A stretch of 64,000 nucleotides of DNA from an uncultured Eubacteriales bacterium (GTDB lineage: Bacteria; Bacillota; Clostridia; Christensenellales; Aristaeellaceae). The position numbers were made by a program, and so were the translations under genes. Below the pieces are notes generated by a model. It saw only the letters and a program-made list of their open reading frames with translations, searched no databases and was not told the origin of the DNA. The stretch is from NCBI GenBank assembly GCA_902793605.1, contig CADBEB010000004.1, positions 1-64,000 of the forward strand. The letters are read 5' to 3'. Shown here piece by piece: positions 18,873 to 27,705 of the stretch; the first letter of the stretch is position 1; each line of letters begins with the position of its first letter.

Positions 18873-18901
18873 TTGACAACCCCCCGCAAACCGACTATAA
18901 T
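18873..18901 (+). promoter_or_regulatory. Consensus promoter of the acetyltransferase gene
   Basis: -35 TTGACA (18873-18878), 17-bp spacer, -10 TATAAT (18896-18901): a full match to the sigma-A consensus. Confidence 0.92.
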
Positions 18902-18930
18902 AAGTAGATTCTCTGAAAGGAGCTGCCGAA

Positions 18931-19734
18931 ATGACCATCGTTCATCCCCAGCAGCCGGTCAACGGTCTGAGCCCGGAAGATGTGTTCTACGCCATTGATG
19001 ACCTCGGAACGCAGACCGGTTATGGTTTCATTCTCTATCAGCTTCAGCCCGGACTCTATCCGGACTGCCCGGTTAATCTGTATTTCTCGCTGGACGGAGA
19101 TCCGGCTTCCAGATATCTGCTTTTCGGCGCGCTGGTCGCGCGGGCGCGGATCCTGCAAAACGTCAATCCGCAGATGCGCTGCCGCCTCTATACCAGCCTT
19201 TCCCCTTCCGATGTCCAGATGAAGGATTTCTATCTGCATAACGGTTTTGACTGCAACGAGACGGATGAAATGCTCCAGCTGACCATCCCCTTCGGCGACG
19301 GGCGGATCCCCATGAGCTGCACTGTGGCTCCGACCCCGCTCAACACCTGGGACGAACAGAACAGCCTCATCTACCGTCTCCAGATGAACGAGATCACCTT
19401 CGTGGATATGAATTACCTGAACGCGCTCATGCGCATGCCGCACTTCATGACCCTCGGGCTTTACCGCAATGCCGTCCTCATCGGCGAGGTGATCATGGCC
19501 GGCCAGGGCAGCGAGTGCGAGCTCGTTGCCATCTATATCGAGCCCGGCAGCCGCAACCAGGGCATGGGCAAGGCCCTCCTGCACCGGATGATGGCCATCA
19601 TGGCCGCCGAAGGCGTCACCCGCATCACCACCCGCATCATGAGCCGCAGTCTTCCGCAGCAGCGCCTCATGAGCAGTTTCGACGCCTCTGTCATCGGCGT
19701 CAACATGCTCTTCCCGGGCATGTACCTGAACTGA
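18931..19734 (+). CDS. GNAT-fold acetyltransferase with a duplicated domain
   Basis: A 267-residue protein with two GNAT-like halves. The C-terminal half has the acetyl-CoA loop in IYIEPGSRNQGMGKALLHRMM (Q/RxxGxG/A form); the N-terminal half has LYTSLSPSDVQMKDFYLHNGF, a degenerate version. The substrate is unknown. AAAGGAG eight bases upstream supports the start. It is transcribed from a full consensus promoter, so it is likely well expressed, and is followed by an intergenic element before secD. Confidence 0.88.
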   Translation: MTIVHPQQPVNGLSPEDVFYAIDDLGTQTGYGFILYQLQPGLYPDCPVNLYFSLDGDPASRYLLFGALVARARILQNVNPQMRCRLYTSLSPSDVQMKDFYLHNGFDCNETDEMLQLTIPFGDGRIPMSCTVAPTPLNTWDEQNSLIYRLQMNEITFVDMNYLNALMRMPHFMTLGLYRNAVLIGEVIMAGQGSECELVAIYIEPGSRNQGMGKALLHRMMAIMAAEGVTRITTRIMSRSLPQQRLMSSFDASVIGVNMLFPGMYLN

Positions 19735-19773
19735 TCCTTACCTCTATCTCCCCGTGATTTTCCGAAGAGGTTT

Positions 19774-19852
19774 AAGGGGGCGCTGACGCGCGCGGTGCGC
19801 GAGACGCGACTGCGTCCGCGGTGCACGTGCGTTTCCTTGCAGAAAGCCCCCT
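19774..19852 (+). repeat. Long GC-rich intergenic element, copy A
   Basis: Outer stem AGGGGGC/GCCCCCT encloses GCTGACGCGCGCGG, GTGCGCGAGACGCGACTG, CGTCCGCGGTGCACGTGC and TTTCCTTGCAGAAA. Nearly identical blocks recur at four other intergenic sites in the window. The hairpin GACGC-GACT-GCGTC is at its centre. Confidence 0.9.
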
Positions 19853-19862
19853 GGAATCTTAC

Positions 19863-19897
19863 AGCCACTTGACGCTGTCCAGTCAAGTGGCTATAAT
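19863..19897 (+). promoter_or_regulatory. secDF promoter containing a perfect inverted repeat
   Basis: -35 TTGACG (19869-19874), 17-bp spacer, -10 TATAAT (19892-19897). An 11-bp perfect inverted repeat, AGCCACTTGAC (19863-19873) and GTCAAGTGGCT (19882-19892), covers the -35 box and spacer and reaches the first base of the -10. This placement suits a repressor operator. Confidence 0.85.
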
Positions 19898-19933
19898 ACT
19901 TCTATCTGTGTTTCGAAGGAGGAAACGATCGAC

Positions 19934-21253
19934 ATGAAATCCAGCAAAAGGCGTGCCGGTGGCAAAACAGGTGCCATTGTCGCGCTGTGTGTGGTGCTCG
20001 TCCTGACGATCGCGCTCGGCGTGATCGGCCTCACCGGGATGAGCATTCCGCCCCGGGGCCTGTACAAGATCCAGTCCTGGCTCCCGACGTGGCGTTCTGC
20101 CAACTGGCCTGCTTCCCTGCCTCTGGGCCTGGACCTGCGGGGCGGTATGTATGTGGAATATTCCGGCAAGGCGCCGGAAGGCTCTACCGCTAACTTTGAT
20201 GAACTGGTGGAAGGCACCATGTCCATCATCCGTACCCGCCTGAGCGATAAGGGCTTCAACGAGGCCAACGTTCAGCGCATCGGTACCGACGGCATCCGCG
20301 TGGAAATCCCGGATGTTCAGGATGATACCGTGCTTGACCTGATCGGCGCCGCTGCCAAGCTGGAGTTTAAAAATCCCTCCGGCGAGACGTTCATGACCGG
20401 TGATATGGTCAGGACCGCCACCTATTACTATTCCGACGGCGATCACCAGATCGCCTTCACCCTCACGGACGAAGGCTCCAAGCTCTTCGCGGACGTGACC
20501 GCCGCCAACATCGGCAAGACCATCGCGATCTACCTGGACGGCGAGCAGCTGATCGCCCCGACCGTGCAGAGCGCGATCACCAACGGCTCCGGCGTGATCA
20601 ACGGCCTGGGTAGCGCCGAGCGCGCCACAACCATCGCCGCCAAGATCCAGTCCGGCGCCCTGCCGCTGGAGCTGACCCAGCAAAAGGTCGACAAGGTCTC
20701 TGCGACCCTCGGCCAGGACGCTGTGTCCACCTCCGTCAAGGCGGCCGTGATCGGTATCTTCCTGATCATGGTCCTCATGATCGTCCGGTATCGTCTGAAC
20801 GGTCTGATCGCCTCCTGGGCCCTGACCATCTATACGATCCTCCTGTTCATGCTGATCGCCCTCTTCCATATCCAGCTGACGCTGCCCGGCCTCGCCGGCG
20901 TGGTGCTCGGCATCGGTATGGCTGTTGACGCCAACGTCATCATCTTTGAGCGTTTCAACGAGGAAGTCCGCAAGGGCCGCAGCGTCAAGGCCGCTGTCCG
21001 CGCCGGCTTCAAGAACGCGATGTCCGCTATCCTGGACGCCAACGTGACGACCCTGATCGCCGCCGTCGTGCTGCTGATCTTCGGCACCGGTTCCATCCAG
21101 GGCTTTGCGAAGACCCTGCTGCTGGGCGTGGTCGTTTCCATGTTCACCGCGATCATGGTCACCCGCTTCCTGATGAACCGCTTCGTCAATGCCGGCGCCA
21201 CCAACATTGCACTCTATACCCGAGTGAAAGCTGAAAAGGAGGTGCAGGAATAA
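19934..21253 (+). CDS. secD: Protein translocase subunit SecD
   Basis: Membrane component that uses the proton gradient to help complete Sec-dependent export. The 439-residue protein has one N-terminal transmembrane helix, a reduced extracytoplasmic domain starting with the conserved LGLDLRGGMYVEYSG, and a bundle of five C-terminal helices containing LPGLAGVVLGIGMAVDANVIIFERFNEEVRKG. A strong AAGGAGG precedes the ATG. Its stop overlaps the secF start by one base. Confidence 0.97.
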   Translation: MKSSKRRAGGKTGAIVALCVVLVLTIALGVIGLTGMSIPPRGLYKIQSWLPTWRSANWPASLPLGLDLRGGMYVEYSGKAPEGSTANFDELVEGTMSIIRTRLSDKGFNEANVQRIGTDGIRVEIPDVQDDTVLDLIGAAAKLEFKNPSGETFMTGDMVRTATYYYSDGDHQIAFTLTDEGSKLFADVTAANIGKTIAIYLDGEQLIAPTVQSAITNGSGVINGLGSAERATTIAAKIQSGALPLELTQQKVDKVSATLGQDAVSTSVKAAVIGIFLIMVLMIVRYRLNGLIASWALTIYTILLFMLIALFHIQLTLPGLAGVVLGIGMAVDANVIIFERFNEEVRKGRSVKAAVRAGFKNAMSAILDANVTTLIAAVVLLIFGTGSIQGFAKTLLLGVVVSMFTAIMVTRFLMNRFVNAGATNIALYTRVKAEKEVQE

Positions 21254-22146
21254 TGGTCATTAAGAATCGCTCCCGCATCTGCCTGATCATCTCCGCCGCG
21301 ATCATCCTGATCGCCCTCGTGCTGACCATCCTCGGCCACGGTATCAACATGGGTATCGATTTCGAGGGCGGCCTTTCCATGCAGTATGATATGAACACGG
21401 CCGTCACCTCTTCCGATGTCAGCGCCGTCCTGTCCGGCATGGGAATCGCCACCAGCACCGTGACCGTCCAGGGCCGGGATAACAACGAAGTGAACATCCG
21501 CATCAAGGATGTCGCCAAGGATGATATCCAGAAGGTCCAGGCGGACTTTGAAACCGGAATTAAGGAAAAGTATCCGGAAGCCACCTCCATCGGTGATGTG
21601 AACTATGTCGGCCCCGTGGCTGGTGCCACGCTCGTCAAGAACGCGATCATCTCCGTGCTGCTGGCTGCCGCGCTGATGCTGATCTATATCGCCATCCGCT
21701 TCGACCTGAACTCCGGTATCGCCGCTGTTTTCGGTCTCCTGCATGACGTGCTGATCATGCTCTCCTTCATGGTCATCTTCCGCTCCGTGATCCAGATGAA
21801 CTCCTCGTTCATCGCTGCGGCGCTGACCATCGTCGGTTATTCCATCAACAACACCATCGTGATCTTCGACCGCATCCGTGAGAATGCCAAGAAGATGCCC
21901 ACGGTCGCCCGCGAGGAAGTCACCAACATCTCCATCAAGGAGAGCCTGGGCCGTACCATCTGCACCACCGTCACCACCCTGATCACCATCGTGGCGCTGT
22001 GCATCCTGGGCGTTGCCTCCATTCGCGAGTTCGCGCTGCCGATCATCGTCGGCATCCTCTCCGGTGTTTACAGCGCCAACATGATCAATGGTTATGTCTG
22101 GGCGTTCCTGGAGGAAAAGCGCCGCAACCGGAAGGCAAAGGCCTGA
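21253..22146 (+). CDS. secF: Protein translocase subunit SecF
   Basis: Partner of SecD in the SecDF complex. The 297 residues show the N-terminal helix, the MGIDFEGGLSMQYD motif, the short extracytoplasmic domain and the C-terminal helical block with ALTIVGYSINNTIVIFDRIREN, equivalent to the SecD DANV/FERF region. Translation is coupled to secD through a TAATG junction with AAGGAGG upstream. A strong hairpin follows 17 nt after the stop. Confidence 0.97.
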   Translation: MVIKNRSRICLIISAAIILIALVLTILGHGINMGIDFEGGLSMQYDMNTAVTSSDVSAVLSGMGIATSTVTVQGRDNNEVNIRIKDVAKDDIQKVQADFETGIKEKYPEATSIGDVNYVGPVAGATLVKNAIISVLLAAALMLIYIAIRFDLNSGIAAVFGLLHDVLIMLSFMVIFRSVIQMNSSFIAAALTIVGYSINNTIVIFDRIRENAKKMPTVAREEVTNISIKESLGRTICTTVTTLITIVALCILGVASIREFALPIIVGILSGVYSANMINGYVWAFLEEKRRNRKAKA

Positions 22147-22162
22147 TATTCGTCTGCATCTG

Positions 22163-22188
22163 GAGGGGCTGTGGCATCACAGCCTCTC
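22163..22188 (+). terminator. Hairpin terminator or attenuator between secF and recJ
   Basis: 11-bp stem GAGGGGCTGTG/CACAGCCTCTC with one G-T pair and a GCAT loop, followed by CTTATCATTTATT. It lies 16 nt before the recJ start and leaves no room for a Shine-Dalgarno. Confidence 0.7.
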
Positions 22189-22204
22189 CTTATCATTTAT
22201 TACT

Positions 22205-23842
22205 ATGACTTACAGATTCGTTCCCCGCTGCCGGGCGTCCGGCCAGCCGTGGTTCGATTCCCTCCTGGAAGCAAGAGGAATCACCACGCCTGAAGCGCGT
22301 GACCGCTTCCTTCATCCTTCCCTGAAGGACCTCCACGATCCCTTCCTCCTGGAAGGCATGGCGCAGACCGTTTCCCTCCTGCGATCCGCGATCGCAAACA
22401 GGGAGACCATCCTCGTCTACGGCGATTATGATGCCGACGGTGTCTGCGCTACCTCGATCCTCCTGGATCTCCTTCATGAGGAAGGCGCTTCCCTGGCCTA
22501 CCGGATACCCTCCCGCCATGAGGAAGGCTACGGCCTCCATGAGCGGGCCGTCCGCGAGGCCGCGAACAAGTGTTCCCTCCTGATCACTGTGGACTGCGGC
22601 GTTTCCAATGTTGAGGAAGTCGCCCTCGCCAAATCCCTGGGCCTGACTGTCATCGTCACGGATCACCATCAGCCCCCGGAGGTCCTGCCCCCGGCGGATG
22701 TAGTCATGGATCCGCTGCTCGGCGCCTATCCCTTCCCACCCCTGTGTGGGGCCGGCGTCGCCCTCAAGATCTGCCAGGCGATGCAGGGCCTCGAGGGCGT
22801 CCGGAAACGCCTTGATCTCGCGGCCATCGCCACCGTGGCGGACGTCGTTCCTCTCCTCGGGGAGAACCGGATCATTGTCCGCGAAGGGATGAAATCCCTG
22901 TCGTCCTCTTCCCGTCCGGGCCTGCAGGCCCTGCTCCGGACCGCCGGGACCGAGCCGCCGCTTCACGCGGACGACCTGGCCTTCCGCCTGGCGCCCCGGC
23001 TGAATGCCGTCGGCCGCCTGGGGGATGCGAAACTCGCCGTTCACCTGCTCCTCACGCCGGATCCGGCCAAGGCGGATCATATCGCCGGCCTGCTGGAATC
23101 CGCCAACCGGGAGCGGCAGGATCTGGAGCGGCAAATGACGAAATCTGCGATGGAGCAGCTGGAAGCCGCCGGCACGGACGGCGCCCATGTCCTCGTGGTG
23201 CATGAGGAAGGCTGGAATCCCGGTCTCGTCGGGCTCACTGCCGGCCGCCTCTGCGAGCGCTGGCATCTTCCCGCCGTCGCTCTCAGCGTCCGCGGGGAGG
23301 AAGCCGTCGGCTCCTGCCGTTCGATCCCCGGGGTCAATATCTATCGGATGCTTTCCGCCTGTGCCGACCTGCTGGTCCGCTTCGGCGGCCATGAACAGGC
23401 GGCCGGCCTGACCGTCCGCACGGAGAATATCCCCGCCCTCCGGGACCGCCTCGAGCAGGTTATCTCTTCTTCCGCCGACCCGGAATGCTTCGTTCCCTCC
23501 CGGGAGTACGATCTGGCTGTCCCCTTCAGTACGTGGACGCCTGAAACCCTCGCGCTCCTGGACGGACTGGAGCCGACCGGCTGCGGCAATCCGCCGCCCC
23601 TTTTCCGGCTGGAGAACGCCTCAGTCCAGTCCCTGCGCCGCGTCGGCCGCGACGGTTCCCATCTGAAGCTCTCGCTCCTCGATCCGGACAATACCCTCGT
23701 CGAGGGCATCGCCTTCTCCTTCGGGGACACCGCGGACCAATTTCCCGCGAAACTGGACCTGCTTTACCGCCCGACCCTCAACGACTTCCGCGGCAGCACC
23801 ACTATCGAAGCCCAGGTCACAGCCATCAACATTCCGAACTAA
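22205..23842 (+). CDS. recJ: Single-stranded-DNA-specific exonuclease RecJ
   Basis: 5'-3' single-strand exonuclease for recombination and repair. The 545-residue protein carries the DHH-family metal motifs YGDYDADGVCATS, TVDCGVSN and VTDHHQPPE, the DHHA1 region with RFGGHEQAAGL and a C-terminal OB-type domain. The start at MTYRFVPRC fits the family; an upstream in-frame ATG at 22088 would lie inside secF. Unusually, no Shine-Dalgarno is present and a terminator-like hairpin sits directly upstream, so expression may depend on read-through and be low. Confidence 0.95.
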   Translation: MTYRFVPRCRASGQPWFDSLLEARGITTPEARDRFLHPSLKDLHDPFLLEGMAQTVSLLRSAIANRETILVYGDYDADGVCATSILLDLLHEEGASLAYRIPSRHEEGYGLHERAVREAANKCSLLITVDCGVSNVEEVALAKSLGLTVIVTDHHQPPEVLPPADVVMDPLLGAYPFPPLCGAGVALKICQAMQGLEGVRKRLDLAAIATVADVVPLLGENRIIVREGMKSLSSSSRPGLQALLRTAGTEPPLHADDLAFRLAPRLNAVGRLGDAKLAVHLLLTPDPAKADHIAGLLESANRERQDLERQMTKSAMEQLEAAGTDGAHVLVVHEEGWNPGLVGLTAGRLCERWHLPAVALSVRGEEAVGSCRSIPGVNIYRMLSACADLLVRFGGHEQAAGLTVRTENIPALRDRLEQVISSSADPECFVPSREYDLAVPFSTWTPETLALLDGLEPTGCGNPPPLFRLENASVQSLRRVGRDGSHLKLSLLDPDNTLVEGIAFSFGDTADQFPAKLDLLYRPTLNDFRGSTTIEAQVTAINIPN

Positions 23843-23845
23843 CAG

Positions 23846-24007
23846 TAAAGCGAGCGCCGGAGCGTTTCGGGACGGGAGGCTGTGGAGCACGTCGGTGCTT
23901 GGCGATTGGCGAGTGCGCAGCACGAAGACAGAGCTTTGCATCCGCTACGTGCGGAACGCAGGCGAGAGCCGTCTCCCGGACGGAATGCTCCGGGAAGCGA
24001 GCGCTGA
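23846..24007. repeat. 160-bp structured intergenic element with paired ends
   Basis: Between recJ and relA. AGCGAGCGC occurs near both ends; GGAGCGTT on the left can pair with AATGCTCC on the right, with further GGGAGGC/AGCCGTCTCCC complementarity and internal hairpins GAGCAC/GTGCTT and CCGC/GCGG. No open reading frame in it resembles a protein. It looks like a multi-branched RNA or cruciform; function unknown. Confidence 0.55.
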
Positions 24008-24031
24008 TTGATTTTGAAAGGAGGTTCACCC

Positions 24032-26227
24032 ATGGCTTTCACATCCTATGAGGCAATGCCCCTGGACCAGATGCTGAACCGGGTCCAGAAGTACCACCCC
24101 GGCGACGGCTATCTTCTCGTGGAGAAGGCCTGGAAATTCGCGAACAAAGCCCACGCCGGCCAGTTCCGCAAGTCCGGTGAGCCTTATTTCAGCCATCCCT
24201 GGCTCGTCGCCTCCATCCTCACCGATCTCATGATCGATCCCCCGACGATCGCCGCGGGCCTCCTGCACGATACCGTCGAGGATTGCGAGGGCATCACCCT
24301 GGATACGATCCGCGCGGAGTTCGGCGATGAGGTCGCCGATCTCGTGGACGGCGTCACCAAGCTAAACAAGCTGGATTTCGCCAACCGGGAGGAAGCCCAG
24401 GCGGAGTCCCTCCGGAAGATGATCCTCGCCATGTCCCGGGATATCCGGGTCGTCCTGATCAAGCTGGCCGACCGTCTGCACAATATGCGGACCCTCCGCT
24501 TCCAGCCGGAGGACCGCCGCGTCGCCATCGCCCGGGAAACGCTGGATATCTATGCGCCCCTGGCGCACCGCCTCGGCGTTTATGCCCTCAAGCAGGAGCT
24601 GGAGGACCTGTCTCTCAAGTATATCGATCCCGAAGGCTACAACCGCATCGTCCATCTCGTCGGCATGAAACGCCAGGAGCGGGAGGAAAGCATTCGCCTG
24701 GTCATCTCCGAGCTTTCCGAGCGCCTGGACCAGCAGCATATCCATTACGATATCGACGGCCGCAGCAAGCACTTCTATTCCATCTACCGGAAGATGATCC
24801 TGCAGCAGAAGTCCTTCGACCAGATCTATGACCTCATCGCGATCCGGGTGATCGTGGACACCATCCCGGACTGCTATACCGTCCTGGGCATCGTCCATAC
24901 GCTCTGGAACCAGGTCCCGGGCCGCTTCAAGGATTATATCTCCGTGCCCAAGGCCAATATGTACCAGTCCCTGCACACCACCGTCGTCGGCGGCCGCAAG
25001 ATTCCCTTCCCCTTCGAAGTGCAGATCCGCACCTGGGAGATGCACCGCGTCGCGGAGTACGGCATCGCAGCCCACTGGCGGTACAAGGAAGGCGCCTCCC
25101 GCGAGGACAACCTGGACCATAAGCTCTTCTGGGTGCGCCAGATGCTGGACTGGCAGACCGAGACCCGGGATTCCCGGGAGTTCCTGGATACGCTGAAGAC
25201 CGATCTCTTCTCCGAGGAGGTCTTCCTCTTCACGCCCAAAGGGGACGTCATCTCCATGCCCAAGGGCGCCACGCCCCTGGACTTTGCCTATCGCATCCAC
25301 TCCGCCGTGGGCAACCAGTGCGTCGGCGCGAAGATCAACGGCAAGATCGTGCCCCTCGATACACCTCTGGCGACCGGCGACCGGGTCGAGATCCTGACCT
25401 CCGCCTCCTCCAAAGGCCCGGGCACGGACTGGCTCCGCATCTGCAAAACGCCGCAGGCCAAGGCCAAGATCCGCCAGTTCCTGAAGAAAGCCCTCAAGGC
25501 GGAGAATGTCGAGCTCGGCCGCAGCATGATCGAAAAGGAATGCGCCCGCCGCGGCGTCCGGATGTCGGACCTTGTCCATCCGGAGTATTATGAGCCCATC
25601 CTCAAGCGCACCGGTTTCACGGACTTTGACGATATCTGCGGCGCCGTCGGTTACGGCGGCATGGCCGCGGTCTATGTCGTCTCCAAGCTCATCGAGGAGC
25701 AGAAGGCGAAGGAGGAACCCGTTCCTGCCGTCCAGTCTGTGGAGGACCTGGTCTCCGAGGAGAAGCGTCTCAGCCAGCACCGCGCGCATCATGGTATCGT
25801 GCTCACCGGCAATGAGGACCTGGATATCCCCGTCCGCTTTGCCAAGTGCTGCTCCCCCGTTCCCGGCGATGAGATCGTGGGCTATATCACCCGCGGCCGC
25901 GGGGTGACGATCCACAAGGCGGGCTGCGTCAATGCCGCCACCGGCGGTGAGGAGCGCCTTATCCCGGTCGAATGGGCCAGCGACGGCCAGGATACCTTCT
26001 ATGCTACCGTCACCATCATCGCCTATGACCGCGTGAATATGCTCGGCGAAATCGCCACCATCATCGGGGAGAACAACGTGTCGATCCGCGCCGCTTCGAT
26101 CCAGAACGATGATAAGACGCGCATCTCCACCATTCGCCTGACCCTGGATGTCCACTCCCGCGAGGAAATGAACAAGGTCATGGGTGCCCTGCGCAATAAG
26201 TCGGATATTCTCGATGTTTACAGATAA
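24032..26227 (+). CDS. relA: Bifunctional (p)ppGpp synthetase/hydrolase
   Basis: Makes and degrades the stringent-response alarmone. Domains of the 731 residues: HD hydrolase (FSHPWLVASILTDL, LLHDTVEDCEG) about 45-200, synthetase about 230-345 with YDLIAIRVIVD and the FEVQIRTWEMH segment, TGS about 400-460 (VFLFTPKGDVISMPKGATPLDFAY), helical/zinc-finger region with KCCSPVPGDEIVG, and C-terminal ACT. Intact HD and synthetase motifs indicate the Rel (bifunctional) type. AAAGGAGG seven bases upstream fixes the start at 24032, not the slightly longer upstream ATG. Confidence 0.97.
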   Translation: MAFTSYEAMPLDQMLNRVQKYHPGDGYLLVEKAWKFANKAHAGQFRKSGEPYFSHPWLVASILTDLMIDPPTIAAGLLHDTVEDCEGITLDTIRAEFGDEVADLVDGVTKLNKLDFANREEAQAESLRKMILAMSRDIRVVLIKLADRLHNMRTLRFQPEDRRVAIARETLDIYAPLAHRLGVYALKQELEDLSLKYIDPEGYNRIVHLVGMKRQEREESIRLVISELSERLDQQHIHYDIDGRSKHFYSIYRKMILQQKSFDQIYDLIAIRVIVDTIPDCYTVLGIVHTLWNQVPGRFKDYISVPKANMYQSLHTTVVGGRKIPFPFEVQIRTWEMHRVAEYGIAAHWRYKEGASREDNLDHKLFWVRQMLDWQTETRDSREFLDTLKTDLFSEEVFLFTPKGDVISMPKGATPLDFAYRIHSAVGNQCVGAKINGKIVPLDTPLATGDRVEILTSASSKGPGTDWLRICKTPQAKAKIRQFLKKALKAENVELGRSMIEKECARRGVRMSDLVHPEYYEPILKRTGFTDFDDICGAVGYGGMAAVYVVSKLIEEQKAKEEPVPAVQSVEDLVSEEKRLSQHRAHHGIVLTGNEDLDIPVRFAKCCSPVPGDEIVGYITRGRGVTIHKAGCVNAATGGEERLIPVEWASDGQDTFYATVTIIAYDRVNMLGEIATIIGENNVSIRAASIQNDDKTRISTIRLTLDVHSREEMNKVMGALRNKSDILDVYR

Positions 26228-26246
26228 GAAACAGGTGTCCCTGCGG

Positions 26247-26729
26247 TCACGCGTACCGCCGGATCACTTCCAGCCTGATACTTTTCAGTGGCCTGATCAG
26301 TTCTTTTTGACCTTTCAGGTCATGATTGGCCGACACCTCAATCTTGACAGCATCGCCCAGACACGTCGAACCAAGAAACGAAATGATCGCCAGGAGCACC
26401 TTGTCCAGAACAATCGCAAGCACTACGCCGATGGCGCTTAACAAAACACCGACAATCGTCTCCCACAGAAATCTCCTGTGGTTCATGGCAATCTGCCTGT
26501 CAAGCTCCGCAATATCCCCGTCAACAGCATCCTGAAGAGCGCTTTGAAACTTTTCCGTATCGATCGCGCTGTTCGTAATGATCTGAAGCGTGTCATGGGT
26601 TTGTCTCGAGGCTTCCAGGGGAGTGAAGTATGATTTCAGATACTGATATACGCCTTCATCAATCCTCTTCCGGGAAGGATCATAGGGATTATACAGATCG
26701 CTTTCACTGTCAATTTGAAGCTGAATCAT
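26247..26729 (-). CDS. Hypothetical membrane protein
   Basis: A 160-residue protein I do not recognise. The first 100 residues are soluble, predicted helical, and contain LEASRQTHDTLQIITNSAIDTEKFQ. Two hydrophobic segments follow (about 92-112 and 113-127: FLWETIVGVLLSAIGVVLAIV and VLLAIISFLGS), ending in a charged tail. A cytoplasmic domain with a C-terminal hairpin anchor is the likely topology. The start at 26729 has CAGGA six bases upstream; the longer start at 26750 has none. Base composition is more AT-rich than in its neighbours. It converges on relA with 19 bp between them. Confidence 0.75.
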   Translation of the reverse strand: MIQLQIDSESDLYNPYDPSRKRIDEGVYQYLKSYFTPLEASRQTHDTLQIITNSAIDTEKFQSALQDAVDGDIAELDRQIAMNHRRFLWETIVGVLLSAIGVVLAIVLDKVLLAIISFLGSTCLGDAVKIEVSANHDLKGQKELIRPLKSIRLEVIRRYA

Positions 26730-26791
26730 AACAGTCCTGATTCCTTTCATTCAGCACAGATGGCGGATCCAGATATGTCCGAGTGGTTACG

Positions 26792-27646
26792 TTACTGAGC
26801 CACGCGGCTGAAATAGCACAGGAGGCTGCTGCCGGACAGGACGATCTCGCCGCTGTTGGTCATGACATAGGTGGTCCAGTGGCCGTCACTGTTGATCTTC
26901 AACACGCCGTCGCGGATGGTCAGTTCTGCGGTTTCCGGATAGAAATAATCCGGGCTCTTTTCACCGTTCATCGTAATATAGTAGGTGTTTTCACCGATAA
27001 ATGCGCCTTCTCCGGAGTCGCTCACATCGATGTCTTCGTTGTTAAATACGAATTTCGTCTCTGTCCAGTGACCGTAAAACTCCTCAACGCTTTCCGCCGG
27101 CTTCCTGTCGGGTACGTTTTCGCCTGTATCCGCTTCGGCTTCCCTGTTCAGCCTTTCGATCGTTTCCGCGAGATCTTCTTCATCTTCCGGCGCTGATTCT
27201 GCGGGAGCGTTACCGCCGAGCAGGCCGCCAAGCAAAGACTCCAAACCGGCCGAATCGCCGCTGCCCAGTTTTTCCTTGATTTTTGAAAGCAATGCAGCAA
27301 ATTTGCCGGTGGGATCCTTCAGTGCCTTGGACATAAGCTCTTTCAGCTTAGGCATCAGTTCGGAGGCTTTTTCCCCGACGTTTTTTTTCAGCTCGTCCAG
27401 CAGTCCGAAAAGCTTGCTTCCCGCGTCGCTTTCCTTTATTCTCTTTTCGGCCTCGTCCAGCAGTCCGAAAAGCTTGCTTCCCGCATCGCTTTCCTTTATT
27501 TTCTTTTCAGCCTCGTTCAGAAGGCCGGAAAGCAGCTCCCCCAGTCCGGAACCCTTTGGCGCCGTTTCCCCCGTGGATTCGGCAAAGACCGGCAACGCGG
27601 CGAACACCATGCACAAAACCAGCATCACAGCAATTGTTTTTTTCAC
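26792..27646 (-). CDS. Secreted protein with tandem repeats and a lipocalin-like C-terminal domain
   Basis: A 284-residue exported protein. The signal peptide KKTIAVMLVLCMVFAALPVFA is followed by a helical, Lys/Glu-rich region with near-identical 20-residue units (LLDEAEKRIKESDAGSKLFG and variants), an acidic linker, and a C-terminal part EFYGHWTETKFVF ... TAELTIRDGVLKINSDGHWTTYVM resembling lipocalin-like domains of clostridial secreted proteins. No lipobox cysteine, so it is released or wall-associated. The start is GTG with GGAGG eight bases upstream; the nearby ATG is out of frame. A clear promoter precedes it. Confidence 0.82.
   Translation of the reverse strand: MKKTIAVMLVLCMVFAALPVFAESTGETAPKGSGLGELLSGLLNEAEKKIKESDAGSKLFGLLDEAEKRIKESDAGSKLFGLLDELKKNVGEKASELMPKLKELMSKALKDPTGKFAALLSKIKEKLGSGDSAGLESLLGGLLGGNAPAESAPEDEEDLAETIERLNREAEADTGENVPDRKPAESVEEFYGHWTETKFVFNNEDIDVSDSGEGAFIGENTYYITMNGEKSPDYFYPETAELTIRDGVLKINSDGHWTTYVMTNSGEIVLSGSSLLCYFSRVAQ
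27397..27516 (-). repeat. Two 60-bp tandem repeats within the secreted protein gene
   Basis: Units 27397-27456 and 27457-27516 differ at only a few positions and each encodes one 20-residue helical repeat. Copy-number change would stay in frame. Confidence 0.9.
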
Positions 27647-27705
27647 TTTTCATTCCTCCACCGTGTTTTCGGCTCATCCGAAAACGTTTTTCATTCTTTA
27701 CCAGT

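Noticed and set aside
26751..26791. tRNA-like sequence (CCGAGTGGTT) between two minus-strand genes
   Set aside because: The short resemblance to a tRNA D-arm is isolated; there is no acceptor stem, anticodon arm or room for a tRNA.
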